Made by a program: the position numbers and the translations under genes. This document shows, piece by piece, positions 8,187-16,442 of a stretch of 64,000 bases of DNA; the first letter of the stretch is position 1; each line of letters starts with the position of its first letter. Origin of the DNA: Chitinophagales bacterium (GTDB lineage Bacteria; Bacteroidota; Bacteroidia; Chitinophagales; JADJOU01). Where the stretch lies: positions 62,001 through 126,000 of the forward strand of contig JAEUUY010000011.1 in assembly GCA_016787225.1 (NCBI GenBank). Direction: 5' to 3'. Below the pieces are notes generated by a model. It worked only from the letters and a program-made list of their open reading frames with translations, ran no database searches and was not told the origin of the DNA.

Positions 8187-9965
8187 ATGAGAAAACTTCT
8201 TTATGTCATAGTTATTGTCCTAATGTCAATCAACTCAAGTAATGCCCAGTTTGGAAATATTCTCAAAAAGAAAAAAGACAATACAGAACATTCCTCTGAC
8301 TCTACAGCACAAAAATCTAACGAAAACAGCGAATCCACCGAAAGTAAAAAGAAGTCCGGTGGAGGTTTTTTTGGAAAAGTTATGAGCAAAGTAGCTAAAG
8401 TAGCTGGAAATACCGTTATGTCTACCAGCAATATGACTGCCATAGGCGATTTAGCAGATGCGGATGTAATAGTATCGATGGGTACCAATATATATTCCAA
8501 AGATTTGGGGCTGCTATTCACCGATTTTTTGGGAGGAGAATGGATTGATAATGGTGATTTTACGATGCTACAAATTGCCTCCAAAGATGGATTTCAATTC
8601 TTCAAATACGATGGAACAATTAAAATCAATGGAAAGGAATTAAAACATGCTTCTATGGGAATCCATACAGTTACAGAGGCGCCTTCCAAGGGTAATAAGA
8701 AGATTACATTTGAAAAAAATGGAAGTATAGAGGGCAGTTTTGAGATTCCAGTTCCTGAGAAAAATATAAAACTACTCTCTATTAATGGACAAAACAAAGT
8801 TGCAAAAGTAGATTTCACCAAAGATATCACACTGGAAGTAGCGAATTACTCTACCAATGTCAATTCACTTATCCGAGTGGATATCGTAGTAACGATGATA
8901 GGTATGCGTACTTTGAGTCTTTTGGCTTATGTCAAACCCGCTGCTAAGATTACCATACCGGCAGCTGCATTTAGAAACTTAGAGAATGAAGGAAATTTCA
9001 ATCTCAAAGACTGTTATCTTTCTATCAGCGACCAGCTAATGGTCAAAGCTATAAAGCCAACCGGAAAAATCCCTTCGAATCAAATGGTCATTACGGGTAG
9101 CAATGATGGAATGTGGGTAGAAGCTACAAATAGTGGTGAGGTCAGCAAAGGCATTCAGGGTATCACTAATGTGGAAAAACGCAATGCAGCCTATGCAATG
9201 CCTTTATCTTTTGCCAAAAAAATCGCAGTGGGTAGTTTATATGCTAAAGGTGAAATTTCTTATCAAACTGAGAAAGAAAAAACAGAAGAGAAAACCACTT
9301 ATGATGTAAGAGATCATGCCATTTATAAAGAAACAACCAAAACCAAAACTAGAGAAACGAGAGATGTGCAATTTCCTCCAATACCAAATTCATATTTGGA
9401 TGAAATATTAGCCAATGTATATACTAAAATGTCTTCTGTATTGTCCGAAGTTAATAGTTCTACAATCCTACCACCTAATGCAATACCGAGTGCAGCAAGT
9501 TTTGGACGAAGTCAACCATTTATGTATGAAAATGAAAATAACAACAGTGAGTACTTAAGAGCATATCAAAATTTAGGACCTGTACGAAAATTATCTACCG
9601 TATTCAACATGCACTACGGCGTAGAATCACTTCTAAAAGACGTTCAGGCTGACGCTTTTCTTAAGGTGTCTTTAATATCCAAACTCTATCCCCAAGGGAG
9701 CAAATCAGTTATGAATACCTATATGGAGATTGAACTTTTAGGTGCTCCTAATGGCAGCTTTCGTTCTTTTGCAGGTAACACGAAATACTTTACCATGCGC
9801 CTAGATGGTATAAACTATGAGTTAAAGAAAGATCAACAAGTTGATTTTGCAAAAGTTTTTCAAGTAGATTATTTTGTCAGTCAATTCAAAGAAAAACTCA
9901 AAGAACTCCAAGCCAAAGAGCGAGCTATAGGCGATTATGAAACCTATTGGAATTTGCAAAAGTAA
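8187..9965 (+). CDS. Exported protein of unknown function
   Basis: 592 aa. The ATG at 8187 gives a good signal peptide (MRKLLYVIVIVLMSINSSNA, then QFGN); longer readings in the same frame overlap the preceding lipoprotein gene and are unlikely. A Lys/Ser-rich charged linker (about 29-62) follows, then a long beta-rich region with no motif I recognise. No T9SS sorting domain at the C-terminus (ends YETYWNLQK), so a periplasmic or outer-membrane-associated location is more likely than surface export. It lies 67 bases after the lipoprotein gene and may be cotranscribed with it. Confidence 0.75.
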   Translation: MRKLLYVIVIVLMSINSSNAQFGNILKKKKDNTEHSSDSTAQKSNENSESTESKKKSGGGFFGKVMSKVAKVAGNTVMSTSNMTAIGDLADADVIVSMGTNIYSKDLGLLFTDFLGGEWIDNGDFTMLQIASKDGFQFFKYDGTIKINGKELKHASMGIHTVTEAPSKGNKKITFEKNGSIEGSFEIPVPEKNIKLLSINGQNKVAKVDFTKDITLEVANYSTNVNSLIRVDIVVTMIGMRTLSLLAYVKPAAKITIPAAAFRNLENEGNFNLKDCYLSISDQLMVKAIKPTGKIPSNQMVITGSNDGMWVEATNSGEVSKGIQGITNVEKRNAAYAMPLSFAKKIAVGSLYAKGEISYQTEKEKTEEKTTYDVRDHAIYKETTKTKTRETRDVQFPPIPNSYLDEILANVYTKMSSVLSEVNSSTILPPNAIPSAASFGRSQPFMYENENNNSEYLRAYQNLGPVRKLSTVFNMHYGVESLLKDVQADAFLKVSLISKLYPQGSKSVMNTYMEIELLGAPNGSFRSFAGNTKYFTMRLDGINYELKKDQQVDFAKVFQVDYFVSQFKEKLKELQAKERAIGDYETYWNLQK

Positions 9966-10263
9966 TAGCTAAACAATTCTTAATTTCATTTTTAGTATCA
10001 TTATAAATTTCTAATTTATCTCATTCGATTGTTGATTAAAACCCCTGGTATGAAGTAATTCCATATATGCTGAAATATAAGTTTTGACTTTCCATGTAAT
10101 TTAAACACTATATAAACCTTGATTTACGCTTATAATTTCCCTTAGCTTTTAATTCTTAACCTATTTAATTCAAAATTGGACTTTTTGATTTACTTCTCGG
10201 AATATGAGTTAAATAATGGCTACCTTGAAGAGCAAATAAGTCAAAATGGCCTAAATCACCACC
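9966..10263. other. AT-rich intergenic region upstream of the subtilase
   Basis: No plausible gene or RNA was seen. The regulatory elements lie at its right end (10264-10315). Confidence 0.6.
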
Positions 10264-10315
10264 CACTACAAATTCACTACATAGTTTTTTTATACTCTAA
10301 GACGAGCTAGTTTTG
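10264..10315 (+). promoter_or_regulatory. Promoter with 11-bp-phased CACTACA direct repeat (subtilase)
   Basis: CACTACA occurs at 10264-10270 and 10275-10281, spacing 11 bases. A T-rich -33 region (10285-10291) and the -7 element TAGTTTTG (10308-10315) follow. The same arrangement is found at 14734-14786 before the HTH regulator gene. Repeats one helical turn apart directly upstream of -33 are typical of activator binding. Confidence 0.7.
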
Positions 10316-10345
10316 TAATCAATAATTACATTAAACTAGAATCGT

Positions 10346-13300
10346 ATGAGACATTTTATTCTTTACTGCTTAGTCATAGTTTTGAGTTACTATGCACAAG
10401 GACAAAATCAAATAGAAAAAAAGGAAGTACCCCATATTCAGCGAATAAAATTTCACAAAACTTTGTCAAGTATTCAATATGAATACTTCAAAGATAAGGG
10501 AGTTTGCTTTTTAGAATATATGGGTCGACAAACGTATCTCGTGGATGACCCTCAACATATACTAGATGAGTACACTTCATTAATTGCAAATATCAGTTCC
10601 GTGCAACCTCATGAAAAATTTATACGCTTTAGTCCTTCAAAATATCGCTCCCGATACGAGAATTTTATCGTTAAAATCTATAGTTCGAGAAAAATTTCAG
10701 ACTTAAATGCAATATTATCTACATACAAAATTTTAGAAATTGATAGTCTCGCTCATACCATAACAATTAGAGCTAATGAAAATGAAATTCTAGAATTGGC
10801 AAATCAAAATTCAGTACAATATATAGAAGCGGACGATATGGTATCTGCACCAGATGGTTTACTAGACCTTGGTAATAAACGCTCCACTTCTATTTCATTG
10901 AATGCTAATTATGGCATGCAATTCAATGGGACAGGAATTAACGTGGGTATTCAAGATGATGGCAATGTCAATGACCATGTCGATTTTCACAATAGATTAT
11001 TGAAGAATGTCAAAGATAATAATGGCGCTCATGCCGATTTGTGTTCTGGCTCAATAGCTGCAGCAGGCAATCGAGACCCTCTAGGTATGGGAGCTGCATG
11101 GGGCGCAAATTTGCATGTGTTTAAGCAGAGTGGCTATCCACTTTTTACCAATTCTACGATAGCTCAATTATATACTGATGATAGTATTTATATTACGAGT
11201 ACCTCTTATAGTCAGATTTGTAATGAGGGGTATAAAACTATTAGTGCCAATATCGATGCACAAATTCGCTCTCGAACATCCCTTATGCACGTTATATCCG
11301 CAGGGAACGATGGAGATAAAAACTGTGGGTATGGTGCAGGAAATAATTGGGGAACGATAACTGGAGGGCACAAGGCTGCCAAAAATTGTCTCACGGTAGG
11401 GAGTGTCAATTCTTACGATGCAATGAGCGGTTTTAGCAGTCGAGGACCTGCTAAAGATGGACGTTTGAAACCAGAAGTTTGCGCCGATGGGGAACAAGTC
11501 TATACCACAGGAAATAGGGATAACTACAATCTAGCCAAAGGCACCTCGCAATCTGCTCCTGGGGTAGCGGGAGCTTTGGCTCAACTGTACCATGCCTATA
11601 AATCCAAGACAGGGAATAATGCGCCATCAGCCCTTATCAAAGCAGCTATAATGAATGGCTGTGAAGATCTGCACAACAATGGTCCAGATTTCCGCACGGG
11701 ATACGGTAGAATAAATGTATGGCGCTCTTGGCGAATGATCGATAACAATTCTTATTTCACGAGTAGTATTGGTCAGGGAGATTCTAATATTCACACGATT
11801 ACACTTCCTGCCAATGCTAAATCGTTGCGAATAATGCTGTATTATCATGACAGGGAAGCCTCACCCAATGCTGCTAAAGACTTGGTCAATGACCTCAACA
11901 TGCGGGTGGTTCATAGCATAGGAACCTTAAATCCATGGGTGCTTAATCATTCGCCTAATCCTGCTACAATAGACAATCCAGCGGTAAGAGGCATCGATTC
12001 GATGAACAATCACGAGCAAGTAACCTTAAATGATCCACCATCTGGAAATTATCAAATCATCGTCAAAGGACATGACATCCCGATGGGGAACCAACCTTAT
12101 GTGGTTATCTACGAAGTACAAATGGATGAGGTGCGATTGATTTTTCCTGCTGGAGGCGAGGCCATGGCTCCGGGTTCTGAGCACACATTTCGATGGGATG
12201 CATCGCACAATTCAGGTAGTTTTCATCTGGAAATTTCTAACTCAACAGGGACTAGCTGGACTACTATCAGTAATAACATAGCAGGAGATAAGCGATGGTA
12301 CAATTATACTATTCCAGCAGGAGTATCATATAGCGGTTTATACAAATGTAGAATTTCTAGAAATGGGGTCGCAGATACGAGCAATTCTTTCTCTATAATT
12401 CATAGACCAGAAAATATCCGACTCGATTGGGTATGTGCAGACTCTGCTAAATTCTGTTGGGACACTGTCGCCAATGTCAGCCAATACAAAGTATATAAGC
12501 TCGGCACAAAATATATGGATTCTCTTTCTGTTACAGGGAATAGTTTTTTTGTAGCTAAAAACCTTAATCCGAACAACGAAGATTGGTTTAGTGCACAATC
12601 TATGGGAGCTAATAACGCATTTAGTCGCCGAGGGTATGCTGTAGAGAAAGAACGAGGAATGTTTAACTGTGCATCTCAAGTAGATCTAAAATTAGCAGCA
12701 GTCATAAGTCCTGAAGGTAGTATTTCTAGCTGTATCAAACGAGATAGTTTAAAACTAGTTTTGAAAATTATAAATAATGGAATGGCCGTTAACTCGGTTC
12801 CTGTATCCTATTATCTAAATAAAAACCCTATAGCTAGAGATACTATCAACCAAACATTACAGATGAATTCAGAATATATCATCACACTCACTAAGACGAT
12901 AGCTGCTAAGTCCACAGGAATTGACTCAATGATGATATACCTCGCTCATCCTGCCGATGCCTATAGAGCCAATGATACCCTATATTTTCTTTGGAATAAT
13001 GTAGCGGCGTATAGTGTGTCTATTCCTTTTGTAGAAGAGTTTGATAGCTATGCCGATGCAGATACTGCTTTCGATTGTAACATAGATCATATCCTGCCAG
13101 CTCCCTGGTACAATGACCTCAATCCTGCCCAAGACGATATGGATTGGCGAATAAGGAGTGGAGCTACTCCGTCCACAGAATCAGGACCCAACGGTGATAC
13201 TACTTCAGCCTCAGCTAATGGAAAATACGCTTTTGTACAATCAGGAAATTGTGAAGATTTTGTAGCCAAACTCAATCTGGGGTGCATCAATCTCGATACA

Positions 13301-14719
13301 GCACAAAATCCTTATCTTACATATTTCTATTCTATGAATGGAAACAATATGGGCGAACACCGGGTAGAAATTTTCGGAAATGGAAAATGGAATTTTGATA
13401 CTGTAAATCGCAAAGTTGGATATCAAGGATCTGCTTGGAAACAACACCGAATTGATTTGACTCCATACAAAGGGCAGAAAATTATGCTCCGATGGACTGC
13501 CAAAGTAAAAGGGGAGTTGGGGTCAGATATCGCTATTGATAGAATAAGCATTCGAGATAGTATTTATCGAGATACCCTAACCCTCAATCGCAATCCTCTA
13601 GCTGGAGGCACAGTATCAGGAAATGGTATCTATACTAGAAGTTCGAGCGTTACAGTTTCAGCTATTGCCAATCCCAATTATACTTTTATCAAGTGGACAG
13701 AAAACGGTAATCCTGTAAGCACCAATGCTAGCTATACATTTACGATTAGTGGAAATAGAACATTGGTGGCAAATTTCACTCAAATTATGGACACTATTCT
13801 CACATCAGCAAGCCCAAGCATAGGAGGCAGCACAGCGGGTAGTGGTACTTTGGCAAGAGGCGCGAACGCAACGGTAACAGCTACCGCTAATGCAGGTTAT
13901 ACCTTTACCAACTGGACGGAAAATGGAAATCCTGTTAGCACTAATGCTAGCTATACATTTACGATTAGTGGAAATAGAAATTTAGTAGCAAACTTCACTC
14001 AGAATGTCGTAAATTATATGGTAACGACAGCATCTAGCCCTAGTAACGGCGGTACAACAACAGGAAGTGGCAGTTTTGCAAATGGCGCTAGCGTTACAGT
14101 AAATGCTACTGCTAATGCAGGCTATACATTTGCTAACTGGTCAGAAAATGGAATCATAGTATCCACAAATGCCTCTTTCACTTTTACCATTGTCACTAAT
14201 CGCAATTTGGTTGCTAACTTTATACAGAATGTTGTGAACTATACTGTCGCTTTGTCTGCTAATCCAATTCAAGGAGGCACTATGATAGGAACGGGTTCTT
14301 ACAATAGTGGCACTACCGTAACTATTCAAGCAACACCAAATGCTGGCTATGTATTTCAAAATTGGACAGAAAATGGAACGGTAATGAGTACCAATTCTTC
14401 GTATTCCTTTGTTCTCAATAATAACAGAACTCTTGTCGCAAATTTCAGAGCCAACACAAATTCTATTTCATCTGTTGCAATAAATAAATTAGAATTATAT
14501 CCTAACCCTGCACAATCTATTGTCCAAGTAAATTCGCAAATGCCTATAAAGTCAATATCCATCCATGATGTACTAGGCAAAAAGCTAAAAGAAATCTTAT
14601 TAGATAAACAACTATTACTTTATAGCATAAATATTGACGATTTGAGTAAGGGCATATACTTAGTTTGCATTAATACAGAAGAAGGAAGCATCCAAACAAA
14701 GTTAATCGTTGAAAAATAA
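10346..14719 (+). CDS. Large secreted subtilisin-like serine protease with InlB-type repeats and T9SS domain
   Basis: 1457 aa. Signal peptide (cleavage near residue 19, YYAQGQ); pro-region to about 165; S8 peptidase domain about 195-460 with Asp204 (VGIQDDG), His229 (GAHADLCSGSIAA, an altered HGTH motif that keeps the first His), oxyanion Asn320 (SAGNDGD) and Ser400 (AKGTSQSAP). A P-like C-terminal peptidase domain follows (to about 595), then Ig-like and MAM-like regions, four divergent InlB B-repeats (about 1079-1370), and a T9SS type A sorting domain (YPNPAQSIVQVN.. to LIVEK). Likely surface-bound or released. Its promoter shares a repeat with that of the downstream regulator. Confidence 0.93.
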   Translation: MRHFILYCLVIVLSYYAQGQNQIEKKEVPHIQRIKFHKTLSSIQYEYFKDKGVCFLEYMGRQTYLVDDPQHILDEYTSLIANISSVQPHEKFIRFSPSKYRSRYENFIVKIYSSRKISDLNAILSTYKILEIDSLAHTITIRANENEILELANQNSVQYIEADDMVSAPDGLLDLGNKRSTSISLNANYGMQFNGTGINVGIQDDGNVNDHVDFHNRLLKNVKDNNGAHADLCSGSIAAAGNRDPLGMGAAWGANLHVFKQSGYPLFTNSTIAQLYTDDSIYITSTSYSQICNEGYKTISANIDAQIRSRTSLMHVISAGNDGDKNCGYGAGNNWGTITGGHKAAKNCLTVGSVNSYDAMSGFSSRGPAKDGRLKPEVCADGEQVYTTGNRDNYNLAKGTSQSAPGVAGALAQLYHAYKSKTGNNAPSALIKAAIMNGCEDLHNNGPDFRTGYGRINVWRSWRMIDNNSYFTSSIGQGDSNIHTITLPANAKSLRIMLYYHDREASPNAAKDLVNDLNMRVVHSIGTLNPWVLNHSPNPATIDNPAVRGIDSMNNHEQVTLNDPPSGNYQIIVKGHDIPMGNQPYVVIYEVQMDEVRLIFPAGGEAMAPGSEHTFRWDASHNSGSFHLEISNSTGTSWTTISNNIAGDKRWYNYTIPAGVSYSGLYKCRISRNGVADTSNSFSIIHRPENIRLDWVCADSAKFCWDTVANVSQYKVYKLGTKYMDSLSVTGNSFFVAKNLNPNNEDWFSAQSMGANNAFSRRGYAVEKERGMFNCASQVDLKLAAVISPEGSISSCIKRDSLKLVLKIINNGMAVNSVPVSYYLNKNPIARDTINQTLQMNSEYIITLTKTIAAKSTGIDSMMIYLAHPADAYRANDTLYFLWNNVAAYSVSIPFVEEFDSYADADTAFDCNIDHILPAPWYNDLNPAQDDMDWRIRSGATPSTESGPNGDTTSASANGKYAFVQSGNCEDFVAKLNLGCINLDTAQNPYLTYFYSMNGNNMGEHRVEIFGNGKWNFDTVNRKVGYQGSAWKQHRIDLTPYKGQKIMLRWTAKVKGELGSDIAIDRISIRDSIYRDTLTLNRNPLAGGTVSGNGIYTRSSSVTVSAIANPNYTFIKWTENGNPVSTNASYTFTISGNRTLVANFTQIMDTILTSASPSIGGSTAGSGTLARGANATVTATANAGYTFTNWTENGNPVSTNASYTFTISGNRNLVANFTQNVVNYMVTTASSPSNGGTTTGSGSFANGASVTVNATANAGYTFANWSENGIIVSTNASFTFTIVTNRNLVANFIQNVVNYTVALSANPIQGGTMIGTGSYNSGTTVTIQATPNAGYVFQNWTENGTVMSTNSSYSFVLNNNRTLVANFRANTNSISSVAINKLELYPNPAQSIVQVNSQMPIKSISIHDVLGKKLKEILLDKQLLLYSINIDDLSKGIYLVCINTEEGSIQTKLIVEK
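13582..14450 (+). repeat. Four tandem InlB-like repeats inside the subtilase gene
   Basis: Four units of about 205-220 bp, each encoding a pattern ending in GYTFxNWTENGxxVSTNASYTFTIxxNRxLVANF. Units 1 and 2 are nearly identical at the DNA level over about 75 bases (13709-13785 against 13929-14005), while units 3 and 4 have diverged, which suggests recent duplication or gene conversion. Confidence 0.85.
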
Positions 14720-14733
14720 ATCGAAAAACAACT

Positions 14734-14786
14734 CACGACAAATTCACTACAAGGTTTATTTTTGAGCTAGAATGATGGTAAATTTG
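14734..14786 (+). promoter_or_regulatory. Promoter with 11-bp-phased direct repeat (HTH regulator)
   Basis: CACGACA (14734-14740) and CACTACA (14745-14751) are spaced 11 bases, and ACAAATTCACTACA is identical to the copy before the subtilase. The -7 element TAAATTTG lies at 14779-14786, 27 bases after the repeat (26 in the other copy). Suggests joint control of the two genes. Confidence 0.7.
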
Positions 14787-14802
14787 TAACCAGTAATTGA
14801 GC

Positions 14803-16410
14803 ATGAAAAAAGAGTTAGAATTTTTTAATCAGTATTATCTTCCTATCTATCGAGATATGGTTAAGGCGAAGGACAATGTAGTCAATAAATTAACTAGCGA
14901 GAAAGATAAAACAAAAAAAACTATTTTAAATCTTGTACAGTTCATTATAGACTTCCGTGCGAATATTAGACAAAATTATGATGAAAAATATGGTACACTG
15001 GGCAAGGAACTTAAAGCACAAAAACTAGAACTTCTTTACGGCCATTTTGTACTCTACTATATTCAACACCTAACTAATGAGAAGGCTGCATTTGCCATGG
15101 GAGAAGCTCTTAAACTTGGAGAAAAATATAAAGATATCGACCTTATCTACAACTGTCACCTCCGATTTGCTCAGATTTATTATTTATTGAATGTGCGGGA
15201 CAAAGCCATTCATCATTTAAATGCTATCGATGACAAATTATGCCTAGGCAAATTTGAAATGGAAGCTCTTTTGGTCAATAAATATTCACAACTCATGCGT
15301 TTTCACTACTTAAATGAAAAAAATGATGAAGCAATAGCATGTGAGTTGTTTGCAAAGAAATTAATCGAAAAGTCAAAATTTTCTTTTCATGTTACCTTAA
15401 ACTTTTATAGTCATCAAGCGGATTTTCATGGAATACTAAAAAAGGAGGAAGGATTACTGAATTTGAAAAGAGAAATTAAAAAGCTGTATAAGCTTCCTCT
15501 TTACAAAGACGGAACAAAAATGTCAGCACTCCATTTTTACTCTAATGCAATTACAAACTTTACAATAAAAAATAATTTATCCAAAGCCGAAATAGATAAA
15601 TGGAGTCATGAACAACTTTATATATTTTCAGAGCTAGAAAAAGTTTACCAAAATCCGCTTCATATTAATACGCAGTATTTGCAACAAGCTACATTGCATT
15701 ATAACTTAGGTCATTATAAAGAAGCTATTACATATCTAGCGAAAGCGTTTAGATTTTTCTCTACCTATTTGGATAATACCAATTATCTCTATTTACATTA
15801 TACTGCGGCAAAGATTTATTCTGCTATGTCAAAAGATAATCAGAATTTAGACGGGCTGTATAAGATTACTAGACACTGGGATAAAGCATTGGATATATCG
15901 CAAAAACAAAAATCAGAGCAATTAAAAACTCGTGTAGAAAAATTGACAAAAGAACATGAACTAGAAAAAGAAAAAATCAAAGCTTCTCAACTTCAAAAAG
16001 AACTCAAAATGACTTCTCTACATCTTCAAGAAAAAATAAATACTCTCGATGAATTGAAAAAATATGTCAACTCATTGAAGAAAACAGATTATCAAATGGG
16101 AAAATTGATTCTAACAATTTCCAACAAAATAGAATCTATCAAAGTGAGTGAAGAAGAGCGCTCTGTGCTCATGCATAAAATCGACAATAGCGATGTGGAC
16201 TTTGCAAGAAAACTAGCAGAAAAGCATCCGAGTCTCTCTGCATTGGAAGTGAGGATGTGTGGACTATTCAAAACAGGGATGAATAATAAAGAACTCTCTA
16301 AGCTTTTTGGACTATCCGATAGAAGCTATGAACAACACCGATATAGAATAAAAAAGAAAATGAATTTATCTGCCGACGATGGCCTAGTCGAGCATTTAAA
16401 TAATTTATAA
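14803..16410 (+). CDS. TPR-domain transcriptional regulator with C-terminal LuxR-like HTH
   Basis: 535 aa, ATG at 14803 (a TTG two codons earlier is less likely). No signal peptide, so cytoplasmic. Helical TPR-like repeats occupy about residues 20-360, a coiled coil about 370-430 (KLTKEHELEKEKIKASQLQKE), and the C-terminus contains HPSLSALEVRMCGLFKTGMNNKELSKLFGLSDRSYEQHRYRIKKKMN, split here for description: SALEVRMC-type recognition and SYEQHRYRIKKK helix typical of LuxR/GerE-like HTHs in Bacteroidota. It is followed after 32 bases by the adhesin gene. Its promoter resembles that of the protease, so it may control itself and its neighbours. Confidence 0.82.
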   Translation: MKKELEFFNQYYLPIYRDMVKAKDNVVNKLTSEKDKTKKTILNLVQFIIDFRANIRQNYDEKYGTLGKELKAQKLELLYGHFVLYYIQHLTNEKAAFAMGEALKLGEKYKDIDLIYNCHLRFAQIYYLLNVRDKAIHHLNAIDDKLCLGKFEMEALLVNKYSQLMRFHYLNEKNDEAIACELFAKKLIEKSKFSFHVTLNFYSHQADFHGILKKEEGLLNLKREIKKLYKLPLYKDGTKMSALHFYSNAITNFTIKNNLSKAEIDKWSHEQLYIFSELEKVYQNPLHINTQYLQQATLHYNLGHYKEAITYLAKAFRFFSTYLDNTNYLYLHYTAAKIYSAMSKDNQNLDGLYKITRHWDKALDISQKQKSEQLKTRVEKLTKEHELEKEKIKASQLQKELKMTSLHLQEKINTLDELKKYVNSLKKTDYQMGKLILTISNKIESIKVSEEERSVLMHKIDNSDVDFARKLAEKHPSLSALEVRMCGLFKTGMNNKELSKLFGLSDRSYEQHRYRIKKKMNLSADDGLVEHLNNL

Positions 16411-16442
16411 ATAAATTATGTAATCACTTAAATCAACGTCTT

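Noticed and set aside
11168-13447. Several 60-113-aa frames inside the subtilase gene
   Set aside because: All are antisense or alternate-frame shadows of one continuous protein with intact domains.
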